Numbered from the stretch's first letter, positions 17,511 through 27,537 are shown. The stretch is DNA of 64,000 bases from Mycolicibacterium porcinum (GCA_001942045.1 MSTD01000008.1:85643-149642); one strand, 5' to 3'. The notes: generated by a model from the letters alone, not told the origin. Numbers and translations are program-made.

Positions 17511-18489
17511 CGAGAGCCTTGGCAAGGGCGGTCAATTGGTTCACCTGCCAAGCCTCGAACGAATCCGCCCCCGGCGCCACCGTTTCGGTGACATCGACCA
17601 CCGGAATTCCGGCGCCCTCGGCGGCGGCCCTGATCTGTTTGGGCAGCGAACCCTCGGTCTGCGTGTTGTAGATCAGCACGTCGGCACCGTGGTCGGCGAG
17701 CAGGCGCAGGAACGCATCGAGGTCGGCCGGCGACGGGTCGGCCTCGTTGGACGCGGCAGCCTGATAGCCCGCCGGGGTGGCGTTGACCAGGCCGACGGCG
17801 GCCGCCATGTCGTCGAACACGGCCTCGGTCGCGGCGTAGCGTTTGCCGGAAGCCTTGGCCTTGATATCGGCGATCAGCTGTTGATAGGGCTGCATCGAGG
17901 TGTTGAACGCGGCGCGGCGCTGCGCGAAGTAATCGCGTACATCGGGAGCCAGCTGCCCCAGTTCCTCGGTCACTGTGTCGGCGACACCGGTCACCGCCTC
18001 CGGGTTGTACCAGGCGTGCGGGTTGTTCGAGTGTTCGTGGGCATGGCCGCCGTCGCCGTCACCATGGTCATGGTCGTCATCGCCGGTTCCGACGGCGGAG
18101 ACGACGACGGCATTCGGTGCGGTGCTCTGCGCCAGCTTGGCCGCCCACTCGTCGTAGTGCCCGCCGTTGATCACCACCAACTGCGCGCCCTGGAACTTGG
18201 CCGCATCCGCGGGCGACGGCTCGAAGTCGTGCGGGTCGACCGACGAGCCGGCCAGGACCGTGGTCACCTTCGCGCAGTCACCGCCCAGCGCGGACACGAT
18301 GTCGCCCCACTGGTCGACGCTGACGACCACGTTGACCGGTGTGGTCACGCAGTTCCCGGCGGACTCGGTCGGTTGGGTCTCGTCGGCGCCGCAGGCGGCG
18401 AGGGCGAACGGGGTGGCCAGCAGCAACGCGGTGGTCGCGGCGCGGAGGTTCAGGGGCAGGAGCACGGCGATAACGATAACCGTTTGCAT
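17497..18489 (-). CDS. znuA: Zinc-binding lipoprotein ZnuA
   Basis: Solute-binding protein of the zinc importer. Signal with lipobox ALAAC, cluster A-I metal-binding fold, and a His/Asp-rich loop (DDDHDHGDGDGGHAHEHSN) typical of zinc-specific binding proteins. Metal ligands likely include H in SVDPHDFEPSP and H in NNPHAWYNP. The start is uncertain: ATG 18489 is given; GTG 18501 and GTG 18465 are also possible and none has a clear ribosome-binding site. The Zur box at 18520 lies 31 bp upstream, shared with the divergent GTPase gene. Confidence 0.93.
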   Translation of the reverse strand: MQTVIVIAVLLPLNLRAATTALLLATPFALAACGADETQPTESAGNCVTTPVNVVVSVDQWGDIVSALGGDCAKVTTVLAGSSVDPHDFEPSPADAAKFQGAQLVVINGGHYDEWAAKLAQSTAPNAVVVSAVGTGDDDHDHGDGDGGHAHEHSNNPHAWYNPEAVTGVADTVTEELGQLAPDVRDYFAQRRAAFNTSMQPYQQLIADIKAKASGKRYAATEAVFDDMAAAVGLVNATPAGYQAAASNEADPSPADLDAFLRLLADHGADVLIYNTQTEGSLPKQIRAAAEGAGIPVVDVTETVAPGADSFEAWQVNQLTALAKALGVQQ

Positions 18490-18519
18490 TAGTGGATGCA
18501 CGTCCGGATGATGATTTAT

Positions 18520-18534
18520 TGAAAATCGTTTTCA
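18520..18534. promoter_or_regulatory. Zur box 1 (TGAAAATCGTTTTCA)
   Basis: Palindrome with arms TGAAAA / TTTTCA and a 3-nt centre, between the divergent znuA and COG0523 GTPase genes. It differs at only one base from the site at 30671 and at three from that at 22885, and all three precede zinc-starvation-type genes, which supports Zur control. Confidence 0.88.
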
Positions 18535-18546
18535 TTAAGGAGTCCG

Positions 18547-19660
<1,114 letters not shown>

Positions 19661-19677
<17 letters not shown>

Positions 19678-20530
19678 GCGGCTTGCGGCCCCACACCTTG
19701 TGCATCACCGCGGAGCGGTAGGCGAACGTCGGATCCTGTAGCGCGGCTCTGGCGGCAGACACAACTGATTCGGTGAGCACTCCGGCGGCCACCATGAGGT
19801 CGTCGACCTGGAGGAAGCTCTGCATCAGGAACCGCGCCTGCGGGCTACCGCCACGCTCAATGGTCAGCCTGCCCTCGTTGACCACCTCGCTCAGGCCGAG
19901 CCCATCGACGTGAACCGGCAGCATCGAGCCGTAATCCATGTCCATCACCTTCGCCGCGGCGAGGAACTGCGTGCGGGAGTTGAGGTAGTCCTGGTACCCC
20001 GCGGCCAAGGGATGGGTCCGGTCAACGGCCGTCGTGGTGCTGTAGTCCGGCTCCTCCACTGCGAGCCAGCCTCCCGGTCGCAACGCGAAGACCATGCGCC
20101 TCAGCGCCGCGAGGGGATCGGCCAAGTGCATGATCAGCGCCCGGCTGTGCACCAAGTCGTAACGACCCGGCTCAATCTCGTCTGCCGTGATGTCCAGGCG
20201 CCTTACCTCGATGCCCGAGGCCGGTAGCCCGTCGAGAAAGCGTGGATTCAGATCAGCCGCGACGACATGCCCGGACGGGCCGACCCGATCGGCCAGCCAG
20301 CGCGCCACCGATCCCGCACCCGCACCCACCTCCAGACACGACCAACCGGGCGCCACACCGACGGTGTCGAGGAAGCGGATCGTCCATGGATCGCACAGCG
20401 ACTCGAGCACACGCAGCCGCGCCAGTTCTTCGTCCGTCTGGTAGTCGGCCGCGAAGTAGCCACCGTCCGCAGTGGTGCCGGTCACCGGATCATTCTCAAT
20501 GCCGGGTCGGGGATTGACCGCTGAATTCAC
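19661..20530 (-). CDS. SAM-dependent methyltransferase in the AztD-like operon
   Basis: 289-aa class I methyltransferase: motif [20 protein letters not shown], then [27 protein letters not shown] and [15 protein letters not shown]. The substrate is unknown; small-molecule methyltransferases of the UbiE/methyltransferase-11 type look like this. GTG 20530 has AAGGGG 7 nt upstream; TTG 20536 is less likely. It starts 35 nt after the AztD-like gene on the same strand, so it probably belongs to the Zur-controlled transcript that begins near 22870. Confidence 0.87.
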
Positions 20531-20565
20531 GATCAATCCCCTTGGGTGGTTGCCGGCGCAAAAAG

Positions 20566-21726
20566 CTAGTGCTCGTGGCCCACGGTTCCGCTGAGCTCAT
20601 TGGGCGCCTGATCGAGCGTTACCGACGCGCCTTTCTCGCCGGATTCGACATCGACGGCGTGAATCTGCCTGGTGGCCGGGTCTGTGACGAAAACGTCGTG
20701 GCCGCGGGCGAACACGCTCGGCCGGGGCTGCTGCCAGTCCTCGGGTTCGGTCCACGGCTCGACCACCGCGATCGTCTTGACGGTGCGCCCAGATGCCGGA
20801 TCGATCACGTGGAGATTGCCGTCCGTACCCAGGATGAGGCCTTCGGCGTGGGGCCCCCGGGCTAGCGACCGGAACGAGTAGCTGACCGACTGCGGGAGCG
20901 ACACCAGACGCAGTTGGTCGGTTGCGGTGTCGATGAGGGCGAACCGGTTGGGCCGCTCCAGCTCGGCATCGGGGTCGACCTTGTAGTCGCCCAGCGCCAC
21001 CGGTGAGTCCTGGTGCCCGCGAACGGTTCCCACCCGGCCGTATGGGTCCGGCGAAGCGACCTTGGTGAAAGCGCCGTCGGAGAAGGTCAAGGCGCCGTTC
21101 TCGCAGCCGAATACCAACGTGGAGGTTTCCACGACGGTTTCTCCGTGTATGCCGGGGCACTCGTTGTTGCGGGCGATCTCGCGATCGGAGGCGTCGAAAG
21201 CGACTGCGCCGCTGCGCTCGTCGGAATTGCCCTCACTACGCACCCAACTGCCGTCGTCGAGCACGACCGCCACGCCGTGGTGCGGCTCGGGCGCTTTCAT
21301 ACCCCGCATCCGCGGCGCCGCGGCGGCGATATCGTGCGGGTCGAGCACGGTGATCTCACCGGAGCCGTCGGCGAACAGCACGGTGTGCTCACCGTGAGCG
21401 ACAACGTGACCGGGCTCGTCGGCCATGAAGGTGGTGTCGGTCAGCTCACCGGCCGACGCGTCGAGCAGGCGGAAACCCTGATCGGTGGTCACCATTACAT
21501 GCGCGTCGTCACCGGCGGGGTTGACCCGCAGGAATCCCTCCAGCGGCACGTCGGCCTGGACCTGCAAGGTGTTGCCGTCCAACACATATAACCCACCGTC
21601 ATAGGTGACCACCAACGGATCGGGTATCGGCTCCCGCGCTGCCGGCGGCGCCTCGCCACCGCCACAACCGGTCAGCGCCACCCCGAGCGCGCTGACCAGC
21701 ATGAGGACCTTCGTGGACTTCGGCAT
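20566..21726 (-). CDS. AztD-like zinc metallochaperone lipoprotein
   Basis: 386-aa exported lipoprotein (signal with lipobox ALTGC) built of WD40-like beta-propeller repeats (YDGGLYVLDGNTLQVQADVP ... DGNLHVIDPASGRTVKTIAV). It resembles AztD, a periplasmic zinc carrier that passes zinc to an ABC-importer binding protein. Histidines likely to bind zinc are seen in GHVVAHGEHT, PEPHHGVAV and CPGIHGE; the AztD motif of type DHGDHxHYY is missing here but present in the next gene upstream. ATG 21726 has AAGGAG. Second gene of a Zur-type operon. The frame stays open upstream to 22080, but that part overlaps the neighbour. Confidence 0.82.
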   Translation of the reverse strand: MPKSTKVLMLVSALGVALTGCGGGEAPPAAREPIPDPLVVTYDGGLYVLDGNTLQVQADVPLEGFLRVNPAGDDAHVMVTTDQGFRLLDASAGELTDTTFMADEPGHVVAHGEHTVLFADGSGEITVLDPHDIAAAAPRMRGMKAPEPHHGVAVVLDDGSWVRSEGNSDERSGAVAFDASDREIARNNECPGIHGETVVETSTLVFGCENGALTFSDGAFTKVASPDPYGRVGTVRGHQDSPVALGDYKVDPDAELERPNRFALIDTATDQLRLVSLPQSVSYSFRSLARGPHAEGLILGTDGNLHVIDPASGRTVKTIAVVEPWTEPEDWQQPRPSVFARGHDVFVTDPATRQIHAVDVESGEKGASVTLDQAPNELSGTVGHEH

Positions 21727-21752
21727 TCGTTCTCCTTCTCGCTGTTGTGGAC

Positions 21753-22865
21753 TCACCAGCCCGCGGCTGCCAGAAAATCCGGGGTGACATCCGTGCGGTG
21801 CGTGCGCACCACCCGCAAGCCGTCCGCGTAGTCGATTTCGTGCACTGCCCTTGCCGTGGAGTCGTTGACGTAGGCCCGCCCGGCGCCGACCTCGATCACC
21901 GGTGTGCCGACCGGAGCGGCGAGCAGATCGATACGGCCGAGGTGCGTGCCTGCTGCCACATCGAGCGCGTGCAGGGCTCCGTCTCGGGTCAGGGCCAGCG
22001 CGGTGGTGGCGTCGGCGGTGTTCACGGCGACCACGCCGGGAAGCCGCATCGACGCCCAGCGGCGGCCGTTGAGCAGCCATACCTCGTCGCCGGCTACCGC
22101 GGCCATAGAGTTACCGGTCCTGCGATATCCGAAGGGGCCCAACGGTGTTGAAGGACGAGACGCTCCGAAGGGAATATCGTCGGCCACGAGTGCCCCGCCG
22201 CGCCGGGAGACCCGCAGTGCGCCGTCGCGGCACCCGAGCACCGCTGTCCGGCGCAGTACCGCCACACCGGTGATCTCGGGGCAACGTCCGAGGACCGCTG
22301 TCTGCCCGGCGCCGTGCCGGACCAGTCCGGGCTCGGTCACCGTCAACAGGTCGTTGCCGAATGCGACTGCGGCCCTTGCATGCTCAGCTCCGGGGACGGC
22401 TGCCGCCGACGGGGCCTCGCGGGGGAAGGCCTCCCGGTTCAGCGATTCGACCGCGCCATCGCTGCGGAGCACGACGGTCGACGCCCCATCGCCGCGCACC
22501 GCGGTGACCCGGCCGTCGATCCGGCCCACGACTGCCGGCGGCACGACGTAGTAGTGCGAGTGATCGCCGTGGTCATACGTCCACGCCCCGCCGTCGAGGA
22601 TCGTCAGGCCGGCCTCCTCGCGCAGGTAGGCATATCGGCCGTCGCCACTCACGGCGTCGACACGACCGAACCGTCCGAGACCGGTCTCGGCTGCATCGGG
22701 GACGTCGAACACCGCGGCGGCGCCCGTCTGGCGCTCCACCAGGACCAGGCGGGTCACGGGCCGCCCGGACTCCCGAGGCGCCGCCGACGGCCGGGGATCG
22801 GGAGTGGCCGAGCAACCGGCCGACAACACACCGACGAGCGCTATCGCCCGGGCCCAGTTCAGCAC
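21753..22865 (-). CDS. AztD-related beta-propeller lipoprotein with DHGDHSHYY motif
   Basis: 370-aa exported lipoprotein (lipobox LSAGC) of the same propeller family as its downstream neighbour. It carries WTYDHGDHSHYYVVPP, a likely metal site, but lacks the HVVxH, PHHG and CPGxHG histidines found in the neighbour (the equivalent of the last is GRCPEITG). Two cysteines (CPEIT and LGCRDG) correspond to a conserved disulfide. The pair therefore seems to divide motifs that one AztD protein usually has. GTG start at 22865; a Zur box is 20-34 bp upstream. Confidence 0.8.
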   Translation of the reverse strand: MLNWARAIALVGVLSAGCSATPDPRPSAAPRESGRPVTRLVLVERQTGAAAVFDVPDAAETGLGRFGRVDAVSGDGRYAYLREEAGLTILDGGAWTYDHGDHSHYYVVPPAVVGRIDGRVTAVRGDGASTVVLRSDGAVESLNREAFPREAPSAAAVPGAEHARAAVAFGNDLLTVTEPGLVRHGAGQTAVLGRCPEITGVAVLRRTAVLGCRDGALRVSRRGGALVADDIPFGASRPSTPLGPFGYRRTGNSMAAVAGDEVWLLNGRRWASMRLPGVVAVNTADATTALALTRDGALHALDVAAGTHLGRIDLLAAPVGTPVIEVGAGRAYVNDSTARAVHEIDYADGLRVVRTHRTDVTPDFLAAAGW

Positions 22866-22884
22866 CCCAAACTCTTATCATTAA

Positions 22885-22899
22885 TGACATTCATTTTCA
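22885..22899. promoter_or_regulatory. Zur box 2 (TGACATTCATTTTCA)
   Basis: Same pattern as the sites at 18520 and 30671. It lies 20 bp upstream of the AztD-related gene and about 50 bp upstream of the divergent bluB, so the lipoprotein operon is the more likely target. Confidence 0.8.
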
Positions 22900-22934
22900 A
22901 TAAGGTCGGTGGCCGGCACACTCGAGCGCCCGCA

Positions 22935-22940
22935 TAAGCT
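22935..22940 (+). promoter_or_regulatory. -10 box of leaderless bluB
   Basis: TAAGCT, 6 nt before the bluB GTG; transcription would start at the start codon. Confidence 0.5.
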
Positions 22941-22946
22941 CGGTCC

Positions 22947-23606
22947 GTGTCTGAGCACGCCTTCAGCCCCGACGAGCGCCGTGCCGTCTACCGGGCCATC
23001 GCCGAACGTCGCGATATGCGCCGATTCGTCCCCGGCAGCACGGTGCCGCCCGAGGTCCTCGGCCGGCTGCTGCAGGCCGCCCACGCGGCGCCGAGCGTCG
23101 GCCTGATGCAGCCGTGGCGGTTCATCCGGATCACCGACGACGCGCTGCGCGGCAAGATCCACGCCCTCGTCGACCAGGAACGCATCCACACCGCCGACGC
23201 GCTCGGCGCGCGCGGCGACGAGTTCCTGGCGCTGAAGGTGGAGGGCATCCTCGACTGCGCCGAACTGCTCGTCGTCGCCCTGGGTGAGAACCGCGACCGG
23301 CACATCTTCGGCCGCCGCACCTTGCCACAGATGGACCTGGCCTCGGTGTCCTGCGCCATCCAGAACATGTGGCTGGCCGCGCGCGCCGAAGGGCTCGGCA
23401 TGGGTTGGGTATCGATCTTCGAGCCGCTGCCACTGGCCCAGCTGATGGGCATGCCCGACGATGCCGAACCGGTAGCGATCCTGTGCCTGGGTCCGGTGCC
23501 CGAGTTCCCGGACCGGCCGGTGCTGGAGATCGAACACTGGACCGTCGGCCGCCCGCTGCCCGAATTCGTGGCCGAGAACCGCTGGCCGGCCGAGCCGTCG
23601 CCTTAG
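22947..23606 (+). CDS. bluB: 5,6-dimethylbenzimidazole synthase BluB
   Basis: 219-aa flavin-destructase of the nitroreductase fold that cuts FMNH2 to make DMB, the lower ligand of cobalamin. Typical elements: RRDMRRFVPG near the N-terminus, AAHAAPSVGLMQPWRFI, and GLGMGWVSIFEP near the C-terminus. GTG start at 22947, probably leaderless. No other cobalamin-synthesis gene is adjacent, but two cobalamin riboswitches lie in the window. Whether the Zur box 50 bp upstream affects it is not clear. Confidence 0.93.
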   Translation: MSEHAFSPDERRAVYRAIAERRDMRRFVPGSTVPPEVLGRLLQAAHAAPSVGLMQPWRFIRITDDALRGKIHALVDQERIHTADALGARGDEFLALKVEGILDCAELLVVALGENRDRHIFGRRTLPQMDLASVSCAIQNMWLAARAEGLGMGWVSIFEPLPLAQLMGMPDDAEPVAILCLGPVPEFPDRPVLEIEHWTVGRPLPEFVAENRWPAEPSP

Positions 23607-23609
23607 GCT
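23604..23609 (+). promoter_or_regulatory. -10 box of leaderless pxpA
   Basis: TAGGCT overlapping the bluB stop, 6 nt before the pxpA GTG. Confidence 0.45.
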
Positions 23610-23615
23610 GGACGG

Positions 23616-24377
23616 GTGGCCGCCTCCGTGGATCTCAATGCCGACCTCGGCGAGAGCTTCGGCGCGTGGAAACTCGGTGACGACGCGGCCATGCTCAGAC
23701 TCGTCACCAGCGCCAATGTGGCCTGCGGTTTCCACGCCGGGGACCCGGCACTGCTGCTGCGCACCTGCCGCGAGGCCGCGGCGCGGGGTGTCCGCGTCGG
23801 CGCCCAGGTGAGCTACCGGGACCTGGCCGGATTCGGCAGACGCTTCATCGACGTCACCCCCGAGGACCTGACCGCCGACGTGATCTACCAGATCGGCGCG
23901 CTGCAGGGGATCGCCCGAGCCGCAGGCACCGCGGTGACCTACGTGAAACCCCATGGTGCGCTGTACAACACGATCGTCAGCCACCCCGAACAGGCCGCCG
24001 CCGTCACAGCGGCGGTAGCGGCCGTGGACGCCGAACTGCCGGTGCTGGGCCTGTCCGGTTCGGTCTTCTTCGAAGAGGCGGCGCGGCGGGGGCTGCGCAC
24101 CGTGGCCGAGGCCTTCGCCGACCGCGCCTACCAGGCCGACGGCACCCTGGTATCCCGCCGCGAGCCCGGCGCCGTGCTGCACGATGCTGCCGAGATCGCC
24201 GAACGAGTGGCCGGCATGGTGACGGCCGGACAGGTCACCGCGGTCGACGGATCCGTCATTCCGGTGACGGTGGAATCGGTTTGCGTACACGGTGATTCGC
24301 CGGGCGCGGTGGAGATCGCGACGGCAGTACGCGAACGTCTGGTCGCCGAAGGGGTCACACCGAGGCCCTTCAGCTGA
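23616..24377 (+). CDS. pxpA: LamB/YcsF family protein, 5-oxoprolinase subunit A
   Basis: 253 aa. The start [42 protein letters not shown] and the ending VCVHGDSP are signatures of PxpA, the subunit that with PxpB and PxpC opens 5-oxoproline using ATP. No pxpB or pxpC is next to it, so the partner genes must be elsewhere or the protein acts otherwise. GTG start 9 nt after bluB. No evident functional link to its metal-related neighbours. Confidence 0.9.
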   Translation: MAASVDLNADLGESFGAWKLGDDAAMLRLVTSANVACGFHAGDPALLLRTCREAAARGVRVGAQVSYRDLAGFGRRFIDVTPEDLTADVIYQIGALQGIARAAGTAVTYVKPHGALYNTIVSHPEQAAAVTAAVAAVDAELPVLGLSGSVFFEEAARRGLRTVAEAFADRAYQADGTLVSRREPGAVLHDAAEIAERVAGMVTAGQVTAVDGSVIPVTVESVCVHGDSPGAVEIATAVRERLVAEGVTPRPFS

Positions 24378-24402
24378 CAGGTTCGCCTGGCATGATGGCC
24401 GC

Positions 24403-25395
24403 GTGGTGGCGAACCCGGCGGTGATGCGGTGGCGGCCGAGTTCCATGCAGGTGCTCGTGGCCGGGATCATCGCGTTGGCATTGACCGGCACCACCCTGCG
24501 GGCCTTCGTCGAGGGGACCCCCGATGTGGCGACGGCGGCCACTGTGTTCTGCGGAGTGTTCGTCCAAGCGCTGCCGTTTCTGGCGCTCGGCGTGGTGATC
24601 AGCGGGCTGATCGCGGTCTTCGTCACGCCCGAGCGCCTCGCCCGCTGGCTGCCGCGGCGCCGTGGTGTGGCAATCCTGGCCGCCGGTGTCGGCGGTGCCG
24701 CGCTGCCCGGCTGTGAATGCGGTTCAGTCCCGGTGGCCCGCAGGCTTTTCGGTGACGGTGGGGTTGTGGGCGCGGCGGCCCTGACCTTCATGCTCGCGGC
24801 GCCGGCGATCAATCCCGTCGTGCTGGTGGCGACTGCCGTGGCGTTCCCCGGCCATCCACAACTTGTGGCCGCGCGGTGTGCCGCGTCCCTGCTCACCGCG
24901 CTCATCATGGGCATGCTCTGGGCGCGGTTCGGCCGCCCGGAGTGGATCACCCGCCGCCTGCCCAAACCGCATCACGGCGAGGGCTCCCGGTGGTCCGTCT
25001 TCACCGAAGCCGCACGTCACGATTTCCTCTCGGCTGCCTCGTATCTGGTCGTGGGGGCCGCCGCGGCGGCTGCCCTGCACGTGCTGGTTCCGCCCTGGGT
25101 GTACGAGCACCTCGCGGGTCAGCTCGTGCTGGGCGTGCTCATCATGGCGGTGCTCGCGGTGGTGCTGGCCTTGTGTTCGGAAGCGGACGCCTTCGTCGCG
25201 GCCAGCCTGACCATGCTGCCGCTGCTGCCGCGGCTGGTGTTCCTGGTGGTCGGGCCGGCCGTCGACATCAAGCTGTTCGCCATGCAGGCCGGAATGTTCG
25301 GCCGCGCGTTCGCCGTCCGGTTCGCTCCCGCCACGTTCGTGGTCGCGACACTGGTGGCGTCCGCCGTCGGCCTGCTGATCCTGGGGCCGCAGTGA
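24403..25395 (+). CDS. UPF0718/ArsP-type permease
   Basis: About 330 aa with about 8 membrane segments (VLVAGIIALALTGTTLRAFV, VGAAALTFMLAAPAINPVVL and others). It carries ALPGCECGSVPVARRL, the cysteine motif of the DUF318/UPF0718 permeases, and a second polar cysteine in VLALCSEADAF. Such permeases come paired with a TIGR03943-type protein, as here (4-nt overlap). Transport of a soft metal or metalloid is plausible; the substrate is not known. GTG 24403 is given; ATG 24424 is an alternative, and the frame is open further upstream inside pxpA. Confidence 0.85.
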   Translation: MVANPAVMRWRPSSMQVLVAGIIALALTGTTLRAFVEGTPDVATAATVFCGVFVQALPFLALGVVISGLIAVFVTPERLARWLPRRRGVAILAAGVGGAALPGCECGSVPVARRLFGDGGVVGAAALTFMLAAPAINPVVLVATAVAFPGHPQLVAARCAASLLTALIMGMLWARFGRPEWITRRLPKPHHGEGSRWSVFTEAARHDFLSAASYLVVGAAAAAALHVLVPPWVYEHLAGQLVLGVLIMAVLAVVLALCSEADAFVAASLTMLPLLPRLVFLVVGPAVDIKLFAMQAGMFGRAFAVRFAPATFVVATLVASAVGLLILGPQ

Positions 25396-26108
25396 GCCGC
25401 GAGACCGAGAACGCGCTACTGCTGCTGATCGGGGTCAGCACCGCGATCATCACGTTGAGCGGCGCCTTCACGCGGTATGTGAAACCAACCCTGATGCCGT
25501 ACCTGGCGGCGACCGCGATCTTGCTGATTGCGCTGGCCCTGGCCGCGATCGTGCGCGACATCCGGCACGGCCGGCGCGAGGACGACGGGGATGAAGCTCA
25601 TGATCATCCGCACTCGCGCGGTATCGCATGGCTCCTGCTTGTCCCGATCGCGCTGCTGGCCTTCGTCGTTCCCCCGGCGATTCGTCCCGACGCCGCATCG
25701 GTGACCGAGGTGTCCACCGATGTGCTGCGCCGGCCGTTTCCGCCCCTGCCCGACGGTACGGCTCCTGAGGTTTCGCTGCCCGACGTGCTGATCCGCGTGG
25801 CCCAGGACTCCGCTGGCACCCTGGACAACCGCACGATCACCGTCACCGGTTTCACCATGCGCGACGGGGACCGCAGTGACCTGGCCCGGGTGGTGATCAT
25901 CTGCTGCGCGGCCGATGCGCAGCTGGCCCGCATTCGTCTCGATGGGCCGGCGGCGGCCCAGGTGGCCGGCTATCCGGACAACACCTGGATCAAGGTGGTC
26001 GGCACCATCCCGGCGGGACAAGGGGATTCGAGCCGACGCTCCATCCCGACGCTGACCGCCACGAGCGTGACCCGAACCGAAGCCCCGGCACGTCCGTACG
26101 CCTACTGA
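25392..26108 (+). CDS. TIGR03943-family membrane protein, permease partner
   Basis: 238 aa. Two N-terminal membrane segments, a short His-rich stretch (DEAHDHPHSRG), a third segment (LLLVPIALLAFVVPPAI), then an exported OB-like domain with TVTGFTMRDGDRSDLARVVIICCAADA; the CC pair is characteristic of this family. GTG 25392 overlaps the permease stop by 4 nt. Convergent with the FhuF-like gene, overlapping it by 7 nt. The His stretch and the Cys-Cys pair suggest metal handling (inference). Confidence 0.85.
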   Translation: MSRETENALLLLIGVSTAIITLSGAFTRYVKPTLMPYLAATAILLIALALAAIVRDIRHGRREDDGDEAHDHPHSRGIAWLLLVPIALLAFVVPPAIRPDAASVTEVSTDVLRRPFPPLPDGTAPEVSLPDVLIRVAQDSAGTLDNRTITVTGFTMRDGDRSDLARVVIICCAADAQLARIRLDGPAAAQVAGYPDNTWIKVVGTIPAGQGDSSRRSIPTLTATSVTRTEAPARPYAY

Positions 26109-26755
26109 CGCGTGAGCCCGCAGTCACCGCATTTCGATCCACCGGGCACCCGGTAGTACAGGCAACAGCTGCGCCGGCGGAACGTGAGGCCGCGCAGATA
26201 GCCGGTGCCGACCAGGTCGCCTGTCGCCAAGAGTGATTCGGTGAGACCGCGCACGGCATCGGTCAGTTCCGGTCGGACCCTGGCGAGCTCATGTGCGGCC
26301 GCCACCAGAGCGGCGGCGGCGTTGCCGTAGAGAAGCCGCGGCGCCATCTTGACCCGTAGCCCGTCGGCCAGCGGCTCGAGGTGCTCGGTGATCACGTTTC
26401 GGTACAACCGCTGTGGCAGTGGGTCGTCGACGGATGTGCCCACCGGGACCGGCAATCGAAGCTCGGTGCCGGTGACCCGCCGCTGCAGGCCGGTCAGGTC
26501 GGGCAGCACGCCGTACCGCAGCGCACACGCCAGCGACGGCGACCACAACCGCGAGGCATGACTGAACTGGACGAGGGACGCGCCGATGCGCTGATCCGTC
26601 GTGCGGTTTCGCGCGGTGGTCGCGGCGACGAGGTCGGCACAACCCTGCTCGTAGCAGCGTTGCACCGGAACCCATCCGGTCGGATCCCCACCGACGGTCA
26701 TCGCGAAGAAGCCTCCGTACGAGGCGATTTCGCGAAGTTGCGCATCAATGTTCAT
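26102..26755 (-). CDS. FhuF-like 2Fe-2S protein, putative corrinoid or siderophore reductase
   Basis: 217 aa. The C-terminus carries RRSCCLYYRVPGGSKCGDC, the C-C-x10-C-x2-C pattern that binds a 2Fe-2S cluster in FhuF-type ferric-siderophore reductases. The body (SLACALRYGVLPDL, RLLYGNAAAALVAAA) fits the same family. It is the last gene of an ABC-importer operon whose leader is a cobalamin riboswitch, so a role in reducing an imported corrinoid is worth considering; this is inference. ATG 26755 overlaps the ATPase stop (ATGA). Confidence 0.85.
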   Translation of the reverse strand: MNIDAQLREIASYGGFFAMTVGGDPTGWVPVQRCYEQGCADLVAATTARNRTTDQRIGASLVQFSHASRLWSPSLACALRYGVLPDLTGLQRRVTGTELRLPVPVGTSVDDPLPQRLYRNVITEHLEPLADGLRVKMAPRLLYGNAAAALVAAAHELARVRPELTDAVRGLTESLLATGDLVGTGYLRGLTFRRRSCCLYYRVPGGSKCGDCGLTRQ

Positions 26756-27537
26756 CGCCTCGCCACCGCCTTGGCGGCAACGGTGACCTGGGGGCTTCCG
26801 GTGTCGGTGTCAAGGGTTATCCGGGCCTCGACCCCGTACACCTCGGACAGCAACCGCTCGGTGAGGACGTCGGCCGGCGCCCCGACCGCAACCAGCCTGC
26901 CACCGTCGAGCACACAGATCCGATCGCAGTACGCCGCAGCGAGATTCAGGTCGTGCAACGCGGCGACCACGGTGGCGCCCGTCGCCCGCAACAGCTGCAG
27001 AGCCTCATGTTGATGCCGCAGATCGAGGTGGTTGGTCGGCTCATCGAGCACGATCACGTCGGTCCGCTGGGCCAGCGCCCGAGCGATCAGCACGCGCTGC
27101 TTCTGTCCCCCAGACAACCGGCCGTAACCGGTCCCGCTCAGCTCGGCGATGTCCAGCGCCGTCAACGCCGCGTCGATGATCGCGCGGTCTTCGACGTTGT
27201 CGGCCTCGAACGACCGCTTGTACGGGGTGCGCCCCATCGCCACCATGTCGAACACGGTGAGCTCGAAATCGCCGGTGGCTTCCTGCAATACCGCCGCGAC
27301 CCGGCGTGCGGCCCGCTTACCCGGCAACTTCCACACGTCGACACCGTCGAGCAGCACCTGCCCGGCGCTCGGCCGCTGCGCCCGGTACAACGTGCGCAGC
27401 AGCGTGGTCTTGCCCGCGCCGTTGGGACCCACGACGGCCAGCATCTCACCCGGGACGACCGCCAACGACACGTCGGCGATCAACGGCCTGCCGCGCATCG
27501 ACACCGAGACCGCCTCGAACTTGACGGCCGCCGTCAC
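26752..27537 (-). CDS. ABC importer ATPase (FecE/BtuD-like)
   Basis: 261-aa ABC ATPase with Walker A VGPNGAGKTT, Q-loop VLQE, signature LSGGQKQR, Walker B VIVLDEP and H-loop LHDLN. It powers the importer formed with the permease encoded upstream. The frame is open to 27651, but GTG 27537 (MTAAVKFEAVSV) overlaps the permease stop as GTGA and gives the normal length. By homology alone this is an iron-siderophore/cobalamin-type importer; the riboswitch argues for cobalamin. Confidence 0.92.
   Translation of the reverse strand: MTAAVKFEAVSVSMRGRPLIADVSLAVVPGEMLAVVGPNGAGKTTLLRTLYRAQRPSAGQVLLDGVDVWKLPGKRAARRVAAVLQEATGDFELTVFDMVAMGRTPYKRSFEADNVEDRAIIDAALTALDIAELSGTGYGRLSGGQKQRVLIARALAQRTDVIVLDEPTNHLDLRHQHEALQLLRATGATVVAALHDLNLAAAYCDRICVLDGGRLVAVGAPADVLTERLLSEVYGVEARITLDTDTGSPQVTVAAKAVARR

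Noticed and set aside
18469..18493. GATAACGATAACCGTTTGCAT as a further Zur site before znuA
   Set aside because: It is a tandem, not an inverted, repeat and lacks the TTTTCA arm shared by the three accepted sites.
22881..24965. 694-codon open frame on the minus strand across bluB, pxpA and the permease
   Set aside because: Antisense to three recognised genes; shadow of codon bias.
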